This document shows, one piece after another, positions 11,232 through 20,472 of a stretch of 50,963 nt of DNA. The position numbers were made by a program, and so were the translations under genes. The DNA lies in NCBI GenBank assembly GCA_016870575.1, contig VGBH01000008.1, positions 1-50,963 of the forward strand. Reading direction: 5' to 3'. Below the pieces are notes generated by a model. It was not told the origin of the DNA. It did not search any database and was given only the letters and a program-made list of their open reading frames with translations. Each line of letters starts with the position of its first letter. Within the stretch, counting starts at the first letter, position 1. This stretch comes from Actinomycetota bacterium. GTDB lineage: Bacteria; Actinomycetota; Actinomycetes; S36-B12; UBA5976.

Positions 11232-12641
11232 TTACTCAAAATCTCGATCAGCAGCAGTTTCCGTTGGATTAAATGGTTCTGGCACATCCTTGGCCATGTC
11301 AGCAAACCTGGAATAGTGACCTTGGAACACTACTTCAATATTTGCCATAGGACCATTACGGTGTTTAGCAACAATTAGATCTGCTTCACCTCGTTTAGGG
11401 GAGGCGCGGTCATAAGCATCATCTCGGTGAATTAAGACCACTACGTCAGCGTCCTGCTCTAGTGAGCCAGATTCACGTAGATCAGCCAACTGCGGACGCT
11501 TATCGGTTCGCTGCTCTGGACCACGGTTTAACTGGGAGATCGCAATTACTGGAATATCCAATTCTTTGGCAAGCAGCTTAAGCGAACGCGAAAACTCTGA
11601 CACTTCTTGCTGTCTAGATTCCACTCTTCGACCAGAAGTCATAAGTTGTAAGTAGTCAACAATGATGAGTCTTAGATTATGGCGCTGCTTAAGCCGTCTG
11701 GCCTTTGCTCGAATTTCCATCATGGTTAAGTTCGCTGAGTCATCAATAAATAGCGGTGCTTCAGAAATTAAACTCATTTTGCGAGCAAGTCGCTGCCATT
11801 CTTGATCTGACATTTTATTGGTACGCATGCTGGATAAGAAGATATTCGATTCAGCCGAAAGCAATCGCATTACAATTTCAATGCGGCTCATTTCTAGTGA
11901 AAATATTGCAGTTGTTAAATCATGTTTAATTGCCGCAGCACGGGCAATATCTAAGCCAAGCGTTGATTTACCTAAACCAGGTCGAGCAGCAACGATAATT
12001 AATTGACCTGGGTGTAAGCCGTTTGTTAATTTATCTAACTCAGTAATCCCAGTTGGCACGCCAGTCATAATGCCATCTCGCGAACCGAGCGCTTCAATTT
12101 CAGTTAACGCGCCAGATAGCAATGTGCCTAGCGGTTGATAATCATCTCTGGCTCGATTATCCGAGACGTCATACACCTCAGCTTGGGCAGCATCAACGAT
12201 TTGATCTGCATCGCCTTCGCCTTTATAACCAAGTTGCGCAATCTTGGTGCCAGCTTCAACAAGTCGTCGGAGCATTGCTTTATCACGCACAATGTGTGCG
12301 TAATACTCGGCATTTGCTGCAGTTGGCACGCCGTTAACAAGTGTGTGCAAATAAGGTGCGCCACCTATTTTTATTAGCTCACCAGTTTTACCTAACTGTG
12401 CTGAAACTGTTACTGGATCAACTGGTTCACCGCGACCATACAAATCTATAATTGCAGCATAAATAGTTGCATGCGCCGGTCGATAAAAATCTAGTTCTCG
12501 AAGATTTTCAACTACATCAGCAATTGCATCTTTGCTTAAAAGCATCGCACCAAGCACTGATGCCTCGGCCGCAATATCTTGTGGGGGTAGCCGATCAAAA
12601 CCAGCGTCGCCCGCTGGTGATGGAAATTCCGCCACACTCAT
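11232..12641 (-). CDS. dnaB: Replicative DNA helicase DnaB
   Basis: RLPPQDIAAEASVLGAML, ARPGLGKSTLGLDIA, IIVDYLQLM, LRESGSLEQDADVV. Confidence 0.97.
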   Translation of the reverse strand: MSVAEFPSPAGDAGFDRLPPQDIAAEASVLGAMLLSKDAIADVVENLRELDFYRPAHATIYAAIIDLYGRGEPVDPVTVSAQLGKTGELIKIGGAPYLHTLVNGVPTAANAEYYAHIVRDKAMLRRLVEAGTKIAQLGYKGEGDADQIVDAAQAEVYDVSDNRARDDYQPLGTLLSGALTEIEALGSRDGIMTGVPTGITELDKLTNGLHPGQLIIVAARPGLGKSTLGLDIARAAAIKHDLTTAIFSLEMSRIEIVMRLLSAESNIFLSSMRTNKMSDQEWQRLARKMSLISEAPLFIDDSANLTMMEIRAKARRLKQRHNLRLIIVDYLQLMTSGRRVESRQQEVSEFSRSLKLLAKELDIPVIAISQLNRGPEQRTDKRPQLADLRESGSLEQDADVVVLIHRDDAYDRASPKRGEADLIVAKHRNGPMANIEVVFQGHYSRFADMAKDVPEPFNPTETAADRDFE

Positions 12642-12717
12642 GAGGGCATTGTGCCCAGTTACTCTGACAGATGCGCTGCGTCCTGTGTGGGGAGCCGGGG
12701 ATGAACTGCGGATGGCC

Positions 12718-12824
12718 TGTGGATAACTGGGGAATGGTTGTGGGTTAACTGTGGGAAATCTTCACAGTAATAGTCAGAAAGCCATCAAATTGAGAGGGAA
12801 TCCTCACCCACATCCTGTAGATAA
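12718..12824. promoter_or_regulatory. DnaA-box-like cluster upstream of dnaB
   Basis: TGTGGATAA (12718, perfect reverse DnaA box), TGTGGGTTA (12739), TGTGGGAAA (12750), TGTAGATAA (12816). Confidence 0.45.
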
Positions 12825-12855
12825 CAAATAGTTTGAATATTTTTTAAGCGTAATT

Positions 12856-12885
12856 CCTGCCTGAAAATAGTCATTTTCAGGCAGG
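12856..12885 (-). terminator. Strong hairpin downstream of CapA-like gene, putative terminator
   Basis: CCTGCCTGAAAAT-AGTC-ATTTTCAGGCAGG, 13-bp perfect stem; no adjacent T-tract. Confidence 0.5.
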
Positions 12886-12897
12886 CTATTGGGTTAT

Positions 12898-13986
12898 TCA
12901 ATTAAGTGGGGCTAAGCGCCGCCTGATTTCTATTGCAGCGCTTCTGGCGGCGCTTCCCCATCTTGATATTGCTGAGATTCGAGCAGCGGGAGAAACCTGC
13001 CAAGCTTCTGGGGTGGTGAAAACTGGATCTATTTGAGATCCTGAATAACTGAATGATTTTTCTGTTGTGTTACTACTTATTACTCTTTCGAATTTAAGCG
13101 TTACTAAAGCACCTGATTGACTGTTAGCTAGATCAGACCATGCTCCTTGGCCAGACCAGAAATTACCTAAGCCATAAACAACTGGTTTTCCGTTAATGAT
13201 TTCAGCATCTTGCACCACATGGGCATGATGCCCAACCATGGCATCAATGGCTGCAGATTTAGTAATTGCCTGGGCGATAGCTTTTTGCTGACTGTTTGGT
13301 GTTACAGCATATTCTGTTCCAGCATGGATAGAAACAATTACTAAATCTGCCCCATTTCGTTTAGCGGCTTTGGCATCATTAATTATGCTGCTAACCGAAA
13401 TGGGTGCGTTAACTAACCAATTAAATTTAGGTCTGATGCCATTGGTAGACCAGGTGTAAGAAAGATGAGCAACAGAAATATCGTCTTTTACTTGGAACCA
13501 GCCAACAGCAGAATCTGTTGCTCTATTAATTTGCGCTTTGTTTCTGATTCCAGAAACAACTAGTCCGGCACTTTTCAAGCTTCTGATTGTGTGATAAACA
13601 CCTGCTGATCCTTGATCTAAGCTGTGATTTGATGCCGCACTACAGCCATCCCAGCCAGTTTCTTTTATTGCTATTGCTAGCGAATCAGGGGTAGCAAAAA
13701 TTGGGTATGTGCTGGGATTACCACTTGTGAGTGGGGTTTCTAGATGGCAGATGTTTATATCAGCAGTTAATAGCGGTTTAACTGGGGCTAGCTGATTGCG
13801 AAAGTCATATTTACCTCCACCATCCTCTAAAGCCTGCTCATATTGAGAGTGGTGAACTAATAAATCCCCGGAAACTGAGATGGTGATGGTTTCGGTTGGA
13901 AAAGCAACAGCGCTCCCGGCTGGTGGTATTACCAGTAGTGTGAGAAGCAATCCTGCGATTGCTTTCACGCTAGTTGCAGTATTCAT
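12898..13986 (-). CDS. CapA family protein (poly-gamma-glutamate synthesis-like), secreted
   Basis: SGDLLVH, HLETPLT, SNHSLDQG, HAGTEY, GHHAHVVQ. Confidence 0.85.
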   Translation of the reverse strand: MNTATSVKAIAGLLLTLLVIPPAGSAVAFPTETITISVSGDLLVHHSQYEQALEDGGGKYDFRNQLAPVKPLLTADINICHLETPLTSGNPSTYPIFATPDSLAIAIKETGWDGCSAASNHSLDQGSAGVYHTIRSLKSAGLVVSGIRNKAQINRATDSAVGWFQVKDDISVAHLSYTWSTNGIRPKFNWLVNAPISVSSIINDAKAAKRNGADLVIVSIHAGTEYAVTPNSQQKAIAQAITKSAAIDAMVGHHAHVVQDAEIINGKPVVYGLGNFWSGQGAWSDLANSQSGALVTLKFERVISSNTTEKSFSYSGSQIDPVFTTPEAWQVSPAARISAISRWGSAARSAAIEIRRRLAPLN

Positions 13987-14023
13987 TTAATACCGCTTCC
14001 GGGAGCGCTGTTATTAGGTTTAG

Positions 14024-14470
14024 TTAGCCAGCCACAATCTCAATGTTTACATAGCCAACAATGTCGTGCTGAAGCTTCAATGGAACTTTATGTGTTCCAG
14101 AAAGTTTGATTGGATGCTGTAGTTGGACAATTCGCTTATCTAACTTATCTCCACCAACACGGTAGATTGCTTCAACGATATCGCTCGCACCAATTGATCC
14201 AAACAGCTTGCCAGATTCACCAACGCGAGTCTTAATAGTGACTTTGTTGGCCTTCAACCACGCTGCCACTTCTTGAGCGTGATCTTTGCTACGAATAGCA
14301 CGTTCAGTGCGAGCACGACGAATAGCTGAGACTTGATTTGCCCCACCCTTTGTCCAAAGAACTGCCAAGTTTCGTGGAAACAAAAAGTTTCTGGCATAAC
14401 CAGGCTTAACTTCTACCACATCTCCAGCATCACCTAAGCCAGCGGTGTTATTAGTCAGAATAACTTTCAT
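14024..14470 (-). CDS. rplI: 50S ribosomal protein L9
   Basis: MKVILTNNTAGLGDAGDVVEVKPGYARNFLFPRNLA. Confidence 0.97.
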   Translation of the reverse strand: MKVILTNNTAGLGDAGDVVEVKPGYARNFLFPRNLAVLWTKGGANQVSAIRRARTERAIRSKDHAQEVAAWLKANKVTIKTRVGESGKLFGSIGASDIVEAIYRVGGDKLDKRIVQLQHPIKLSGTHKVPLKLQHDIVGYVNIEIVAG

Positions 14471-14479
14471 AACTATTTC

Positions 14480-14758
14480 TTACCTTCCACTTGAAGCGTA
14501 GGGCAGCAGAGCCATTTCTCGAGCGTTGCGAACTGCAGTTGCTACTGCGCGCTGCTGCTGCACAGTCAATCCAGTTACGCGGCGAGCACGAATCTTGCCA
14601 CGATCTGAAACGAACTTGCGAAGTAAGTTCACATCTTTGTAATCCACATGCGTTACATCTTTAGGAAGAAGTGGATTTACTTTCTTGAAAATTTTTTTGT
14701 TTTTATCATCATCTTTATTGCGACGACGATTTGAATTTCCTTTAGTATCTTTTGCCAT
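14480..14758 (-). CDS. rpsR: 30S ribosomal protein S18
   Basis: [27 protein letters not shown]. Confidence 0.97.
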   Translation of the reverse strand: MAKDTKGNSNRRRNKDDDKNKKIFKKVNPLLPKDVTHVDYKDVNLLRKFVSDRGKIRARRVTGLTVQQQRAVATAVRNAREMALLPYASSGR

Positions 14759-14767
14759 TAGTTCTCC

Positions 14768-15247
14768 TTAAAACGGTGGCTCGTCAGCAAAGCCGCCGCC
14801 CCACGAATCGGTTTGATTGCCAGCAGCCCAAGGATCGTTTGCAGCAGGTCCTGAGCCAGAATTTCCACTATTGTCATTACGCGACATCCGAGTTACTTTT
14901 GCAGTTGCATAACGTAGAACTGGACCAACATCATCAACTTCTAGTTCAACAACTTGACGCTGCTGACCTTCTTTAGTTTCGTAACTGCGTTGCTTAAGTC
15001 TGCCAGTAACAATAACTCTGGTGCCCTTAGTTAATGATTCAGCAACGTTTTCAGCATATTGACGCCAAACATTGCAGCGCATAAAGACGGTATCGCCGTC
15101 TTTCCACTCATTGCTATTGCGATCATAAACTTTGCTTGTTGATGCTACTGTGAAAGAAGCAACTGCTAACCCGTTTGGGGTAAAGCGAAGTTCTGGATCG
15201 TTTGTTAGGTTACCTGTTACAGTAACTGTGACATCACCAACAGCCAT
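14768..15247 (-). CDS. ssb: Single-stranded DNA-binding protein
   Basis: [26 protein letters not shown]; acidic C-term ending DEPPF. Confidence 0.96.
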   Translation of the reverse strand: MAVGDVTVTVTGNLTNDPELRFTPNGLAVASFTVASTSKVYDRNSNEWKDGDTVFMRCNVWRQYAENVAESLTKGTRVIVTGRLKQRSYETKEGQQRQVVELEVDDVGPVLRYATAKVTRMSRNDNSGNSGSGPAANDPWAAGNQTDSWGGGFADEPPF

Positions 15248-15543
15248 TATTTCTCTTTATCTTCTCGGCGTAGCACTTTGGTGCGTAGCACTGCTTCATT
15301 TAAATTTAGCTGGCGATCTAACTCAGCAACTGCATCAGCAGAGCAAGTTAGTTCCATAACGGCATAAATGCCTTCACTCTTTTTTGCGATGTCGTATGCC
15401 AATCGGCGACGACCCCACACATCAACACCATCAACCTTGCCACCGTCTTTCTTAACTACGTTAAGAAAAGTATCAAGGCTAGGCTTTACGGTTTTTTCTT
15501 CTAGATCTGGGTCAAGGATGACCATGACTTCATAGGCACGCAT
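15247..15543 (-). CDS. rpsF: 30S ribosomal protein S6
   Basis: [16 protein letters not shown]...[13 protein letters not shown]. Confidence 0.97.
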   Translation of the reverse strand: MRAYEVMVILDPDLEEKTVKPSLDTFLNVVKKDGGKVDGVDVWGRRRLAYDIAKKSEGIYAVMELTCSADAVAELDRQLNLNEAVLRTKVLRREDKEK

Positions 15544-15572
15544 ACCTAATTAAGCCCCCTTTGGACTAAACG

Positions 15573-15594
15573 GCCACTGATTTGTTTCAGTGGC
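15573..15594 (-). promoter_or_regulatory. Hairpin in rpsF 5' leader (candidate S6:S18 autoregulatory RNA)
   Basis: GCCACTGA-N6-TCAGTGGC, 8-bp perfect stem, 30 bp upstream of rpsF. Confidence 0.45.
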
Positions 15595-15711
15595 AGGAGG
15601 TAATTGGGTTTCCCCAAGAACGAGGGCAAGGGTAGCAAGCGAGAATTGTTCACACCCAAGGGGGCAGCGCAGCCCTTACTTTACTTTTCCACACCCAAAT
15701 AGGTATGCTAT

Positions 15712-15734
15712 GCGTTATTAACGCAAAGCGTTAA
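15712..15734. promoter_or_regulatory. Overlapping inverted repeats GCGTTATTAACGCAAAGCGTTAA, candidate HigA operator
   Basis: Three alternating GCGTTA/TAACGC half sites upstream of higB remnant and higA. Confidence 0.55.
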
Positions 15735-15747
15735 TATTCCAAAGTGA

Positions 15748-15846
15748 TCATCTCATTTGCCGACCGGAATAACTAGGCAATGGCGTATTTGTTTTGGTTG
15801 GATCGATCAAGGTTCAATCGAAGTAGAAATAGTTGATTACCATTAA
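15748..15846 (+). pseudogene. higB: Remnant of HigB-type toxin (C-terminal ~32 aa)
   Basis: Frame reads SSHLPTGITRQWRICFGWIDQGSIEVEIVDYH* ; WRICF...VEIVDYH is the HigB C-terminal signature. Confidence 0.7.
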
Positions 15847-15861
15847 GGAGCGCTGAGTTAT

Positions 15862-16209
15862 ATGAAACTATCTGATGCAATGACTTCACCAGATGGTGAA
15901 GTCAGATACATCGACCCAGTATCTCCAGGTGAACTTTTAATGGAGGAGTTCCTAAAGCCAATGAAGATTACTAAATATCGCTTGGCAAAGGAGATTGATG
16001 TTCCGGCACAACGAATTGGTGAAATTGTTAACGGTAAAAGAGCAATAACTCCAGATACTGATCTGAGACTTTGCCGCTTTTTTGGGCTATCAGATGGTTA
16101 CTGGTTGCGGGTCCAAGCTAATTATGACCTTCACTCGACACGCGCTGCCATGAGAGAGAAGTTATTAAAGATTAAACCGTGGACTCATGGCTCAAAAATC
16201 AAATTATGA
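15862..16209 (+). CDS. higA: HigA-family addiction module antitoxin (XRE HTH)
   Basis: PVSPGELLMEEFLKPMKITKYRLAKEIDVPAQRIGEIVNGKRAITPDTDLRLCRFFGLSDGYWLRVQANYDL; SD AAGGAG. Confidence 0.9.
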   Translation: MKLSDAMTSPDGEVRYIDPVSPGELLMEEFLKPMKITKYRLAKEIDVPAQRIGEIVNGKRAITPDTDLRLCRFFGLSDGYWLRVQANYDLHSTRAAMREKLLKIKPWTHGSKIKL

Positions 16210-16437
16210 TTTATCGGTTACATATCTACTAAAGCAACAAATGTCAGCTTTGTAGTACCAACTTGGCCCGATTATAAAATTCCACTTCAGCTACATATTG
16301 ATATCAGAGTGAGTGATTTGGTAGCTGCACTTGTTGTAGTTGAAAAACTAGGAGGCAAATTAATCAACTAGTCTTCTAAAACTTTCTGGGTATGTCTAGA
16401 TCCAGTTGGCATACCGTTTTGTTTAGTGCGATTCTAA
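16210..16437 (+). pseudogene. Degraded VOC/glyoxalase-like protein
   Basis: FIGYISTKATNVSFVVPTWPDYKIPLQLHIDIRVSDLVAALVVVEKLGGKLIN*SSKTFWVCLDPVGIPFCLVRF*; in-frame TAG, N-term missing. Confidence 0.7.
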
Positions 16438-16670
16438 TTACCCACTTCAGCAGTTGGAAAATGGCAAGCAACTTCAGTTTTATCAACAATACGTAATAGC
16501 GGTTCAGTACTACGGCAAATATCTTTAGCTTTCCAGCACCTAGTATTGAACACACAGCCAGTTGGCGGATTTGTTGGGCTGGGTAGATCCCCTTTTAAGA
16601 TTATCTGCTCGCGAGCACGTTCTGCTGCTGGATCTGGAATGGGTATCGCCGAGAGCATAAGTTTTGACTA
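16434..16670 (-). pseudogene. C-terminal fragment of oligopeptide ABC transporter ATPase (OppF/DppF-like)
   Basis: LSAIPIPDPAAERAREQIILKGDLPSPTNPPTGCVFNTRCWKAKDIC...VACHFP is the Opp/Dpp ATPase C-term; no ATPase domain upstream. Confidence 0.8.
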
Positions 16671-16822
16671 AATCGTCACAATCTGCTCATTCCGGACGAA
16701 AAATCCTCTAACTACACACTTACCCAATCCATCCTGCATTAATCAGTAGGGGACAAGGCTTTGGTTTGAACTGCAACCAAAACTATAAATAGCCTGCGGT
16801 CAATCACTGCTAATATTGCTAT

Positions 16823-17551
16823 ATGCCTACCCAGCCTGCGGCAGCTTCTATTATTAAATCGCTAACCAAATTAGCAAATCCCAAACTAGCTAAAGACCAA
16901 CTTTGGTTTTATCAAACCCAAAAGGGTGGTTATGGTGAAGGAGACAAATTCCTTGGTATTCGAGTGCCAGTTTCGCGATCAATCGCAAAAGCCAATACCA
17001 ACTTACCTCTTACCGAAATAGCTAAATTAACTGCTAGTAAGTATCACGAGATTAGATTTATTGGGTTAGCCATCTTGGTGTTGCAATATCAAAAAGCAAA
17101 AGACGCTAAAACTCAAAAACAAATATTTGATTTCTATCTAAAACTAGTTAAGCAAGGCCAGGTTAACAATTGGGATCTAGTTGATGCTACCGCCCCCTAT
17201 TTGGGTCACTACTTAGTTGATAAAGCTGATGCGATGAAGTTATTGCAGCAATTAATTAAAAGTAAAAATCTATGGGTGCAGCGCACTGGAGTTCTGTTTA
17301 CTTTTGCCTTCATTAGGGCTGGCAATAACAAACCCACCCTGCTACTCGCTAAGCAGTTACTCAACCATCCCCATGATCTAATCCATAAAGCAACCGGCTG
17401 GATGCTGCGCGAAGCAGGAAAGCGAAATATTTCAGATTTACGGGGATTCTTATCTGACCATTCTGCAGTAATGCCTCGAACGATGCTGCGCTATGCGATT
17501 GAGAAACTGCCAGAGGCTGAGCGAAAGAAGTGGCTAGCTAAAAAGAGTTAA
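16823..17551 (+). CDS. DNA alkylation repair protein (AlkD-like)
   Basis: GYGEGDKFLGIRVPVSRSIAK, HEIRFIGLAILV, NNWDLVDATAPYLGHYL. Confidence 0.85.
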   Translation: MPTQPAAASIIKSLTKLANPKLAKDQLWFYQTQKGGYGEGDKFLGIRVPVSRSIAKANTNLPLTEIAKLTASKYHEIRFIGLAILVLQYQKAKDAKTQKQIFDFYLKLVKQGQVNNWDLVDATAPYLGHYLVDKADAMKLLQQLIKSKNLWVQRTGVLFTFAFIRAGNNKPTLLLAKQLLNHPHDLIHKATGWMLREAGKRNISDLRGFLSDHSAVMPRTMLRYAIEKLPEAERKKWLAKKS

Positions 17552-19443
17552 CCCTGCAGTTCAGACAAGTTTTTAAACCAAGCCAAACTCTCTGGATTAG
17601 CTAGTGCCTCTAAGTTTTTTACTTCTCTATTATTTATTACTTCCGTTACCGCTAACTCAACTAACTTATTGCTTTTGGTGCGAGGTAATTCTGGGGCGAC
17701 AATGATTTTTGCTGGCACATGCCTTGGACTTGCTTTTGCCCGAAGTTGATATTTGATATCTGAAACAAGTGAATCTGTTAATTCATAACCATCGCGCATC
17801 TTGACAAATAAAATTACCCTTGTGTCGTTCTCCCACTCTTGCGCTACCGCCATCGCTTCTTGAATTGGCACAAACTCCTCTACTATTCGATAGATCTCAG
17901 CTGTGCCAATTCGAACACCACCACTATTCAAAGTGGCATCAGATCTACCATAAATTACATAGCCACCGTGTTTTGTAATTGCAGCAAAATCTCCGTGCGC
18001 CCAGATACCATCAAACTTTTCAAAATACGCAGCTTTGTATTTCTTATCTCCATCATCATTACCAAAATAAAGCGGCTTTGATGGAAATGGTTGTAGACAG
18101 ACTAATTCACCTTTTTCATCAACTTTTGCTGGTTTGCCGGATTCATTAAAAACTGACATGTTCATTCCAAGTGCTGGGCCTTGAATTTCGCCTGAGTAAA
18201 CTGGCTGAATTGGATTACCCATTACAAAGCAGCCACAAATATCAGTTCCACCGGAAATTGATGCTAAATGCACATCTGATTTAATAGATTCGTACACATA
18301 ATCAAATCCTTCTGGACTAAGTGGTGAGCCAGTTGAGGTAATTGTTTTAAGAAAACTTAAATTATGTGTTTCTTTTGGTTTCAACTCAAACTTCTTAAGT
18401 GAATCTAAATATTTTGCAGATACTCCAAAAAGGGTAATCTTTTCTTCTTGTGCCATATCAAATAATCTGGCAGGACGTGGAAAAACTGGATTGCCATCGT
18501 ATAGCACAATTGATGCACCAGTTGCCAGCACCATAAACAACCAATTCCACATCATCCAACCGCAAGTGGTGTAGTAAAAGATATTATCCGTTGGACGAAT
18601 ATCTAAGTTATATCTTGTTTCCGATAGCACTTTCAGCATTACACCCGCAGCTGAATGCACAATGCATTTTGGTTTGCCAGTCGTACCTGAGGAAAACAAA
18701 ATAAATCCAGGTTGGTCAAAAGGTAGATTTAATGGCTGAAATTTATCAGATTTTTTGCTATACCAAGATTCAAAGTTATCAGCATAATCATTTTGTGCAC
18801 CAATAAGTAGTACTTGTTTAAGAGTTGGTAGTCCTGCCACAATTTCAGGCAATCTATCTAAACAGTCATTATCTTTTCCATTGTATTGATAGTTTGGTGC
18901 TGCCAGTAATACTTTTGGTTCAATTTGACCAAAGCGATCTAATACACCCGTTGTGCCAAAATCAGGAGAAGCAGTTGAAACAACTGCGCCTATGCTCAAT
19001 GCGCCAAGGGTATAAACAACTACTTCAGCAACATTTGGCACCCATGCTGCAACCACATCACCTGGCTTTACACCAATTGCTGTAAGGGCATTTGCAACTT
19101 GATTTACTGCTCGCCTTACTTCACATCTAGTTAATTTGCGCCTTATTCCAGCTTCAGTAATTGCAGTTATGATGATTTGATCATCATCACCCTGTAAAAG
19201 GGTATTAATAATGTTTAGTTTTGCATTCGGAAAAAACTTTGTGCCAAAAAATCCCTCTCCTGAAATGGTTATGTCTCCCATTTCGCCAATAACTTTGCTA
19301 TCTTGCCAAACAAAACTCCAAAATCGATCGGGGTTTTTGATTGTCCAATCCAGCAACTCAGGATAAGTTTTTACTTGAGCAAAATATAATAACTTGTGTA
19401 TAACTAAATCAGTAGCAGTTGGTGTCCAAAGCGGTCTTGCCAT
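17548..19443 (-). CDS. Acetoacetyl-CoA synthetase (acetoacetate--CoA ligase)
   Basis: ANL family: ILFSSGTTGKPKCIVHSAAG, TTCGWMMWNW, ISGGTDICGCF, YGRSDATLNSGGVRIGTAEIY. Confidence 0.9.
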   Translation of the reverse strand: MARPLWTPTATDLVIHKLLYFAQVKTYPELLDWTIKNPDRFWSFVWQDSKVIGEMGDITISGEGFFGTKFFPNAKLNIINTLLQGDDDQIIITAITEAGIRRKLTRCEVRRAVNQVANALTAIGVKPGDVVAAWVPNVAEVVVYTLGALSIGAVVSTASPDFGTTGVLDRFGQIEPKVLLAAPNYQYNGKDNDCLDRLPEIVAGLPTLKQVLLIGAQNDYADNFESWYSKKSDKFQPLNLPFDQPGFILFSSGTTGKPKCIVHSAAGVMLKVLSETRYNLDIRPTDNIFYYTTCGWMMWNWLFMVLATGASIVLYDGNPVFPRPARLFDMAQEEKITLFGVSAKYLDSLKKFELKPKETHNLSFLKTITSTGSPLSPEGFDYVYESIKSDVHLASISGGTDICGCFVMGNPIQPVYSGEIQGPALGMNMSVFNESGKPAKVDEKGELVCLQPFPSKPLYFGNDDGDKKYKAAYFEKFDGIWAHGDFAAITKHGGYVIYGRSDATLNSGGVRIGTAEIYRIVEEFVPIQEAMAVAQEWENDTRVILFVKMRDGYELTDSLVSDIKYQLRAKASPRHVPAKIIVAPELPRTKSNKLVELAVTEVINNREVKNLEALANPESLAWFKNLSELQG

Positions 19444-19455
19444 CAGACATTAAGT

Positions 19456-20472
19456 TTACTTGACGCTAGAACCAAACTTCATCTTCAATCGATATAGCGC
19501 TCCCGCGATACCGCCTGGGGAGAACATCACCACCAAAATAAATATCACACCCAAGATAAAGGCGGGCTCACTCATTGGACCACCAATCCATTCTGGGAAA
19601 CTACTTAGTGCGCCTTCGGTGTTCAAGGTAGTTAGTCGTTGTGACAACACCACATAAAGTACGCCGCCAATCACTGCACCCCATCTGGTCGCAATGCCAC
19701 CTAGAATGACCATTAACAGCAATGAAATAGTTGTTCCAGTTGATCCCATCGAGGGGTTCGCATTGTTAGTAACAATTACTGCCACAACTCCAACAAATGC
19801 TGCCATAACACCTGCTAAAACAAATGCAATCAACTTAAAGCTAAATGGTCTCAGACCTAAAACACTAACTCGTTCTTCATTTTCTCTTAAGGCCTGCCAC
19901 ACTCGACCAACAGATGATTGAGTTAACCACCAAACTGCTAAATAGATAATCGCAAGTGTAATAAGTGAAAGTAAGAATAAATTTCTGGTGTTATTCACGC
20001 CTAAAAAGAATTCTGGTACAGATTCAGGACGAAGTTGCAAAGTAATATCACCATTACTTAAGCCCCAAAGATTCAAAGTGGCGATTACATGTCCTGCTTC
20101 AGCAAATGCAAGTGTCACCATCGCAAATGCAATTCCCTTTACACGAAGAGCAGTTGCGCCCGTAAATAGCGCTATTGCAGTTGCAAAGAACAAAGCAAAA
20201 ATCGTTGCTGGAATAATTTGCCATTCCCAACGGGCCATCGCGTAGGCAGCGCCATACGCACCAGCTGCATAAAACAATGAGTGGCCAAATGAAAGCAAAC
20301 CAGTAAAACCGAGCAGCAAGTCATAGGTGAGTGCTAGTGCTGCAAAAAGGAAAGCAACTGCAAAAGTTTGTTGTAGACCTGGATCATCAACTACCGGGGT
20401 AAACACGCTAACGGCAGCCAATAGCATCAAAACAACTGGAACAAATCGGTATTTGCTTGGTAGCAGATTCAT
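19456..20472 (-). CDS. livM: Branched-chain amino acid-type ABC transporter permease (LivM)
   Basis: LTYDLLLGFTGLLSFGHSLFYAAGAY; ILGGIATRWGAVIGG. Confidence 0.9.
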   Translation of the reverse strand: MNLLPSKYRFVPVVLMLLAAVSVFTPVVDDPGLQQTFAVAFLFAALALTYDLLLGFTGLLSFGHSLFYAAGAYGAAYAMARWEWQIIPATIFALFFATAIALFTGATALRVKGIAFAMVTLAFAEAGHVIATLNLWGLSNGDITLQLRPESVPEFFLGVNNTRNLFLLSLITLAIIYLAVWWLTQSSVGRVWQALRENEERVSVLGLRPFSFKLIAFVLAGVMAAFVGVVAVIVTNNANPSMGSTGTTISLLLMVILGGIATRWGAVIGGVLYVVLSQRLTTLNTEGALSSFPEWIGGPMSEPAFILGVIFILVVMFSPGGIAGALYRLKMKFGSSVK

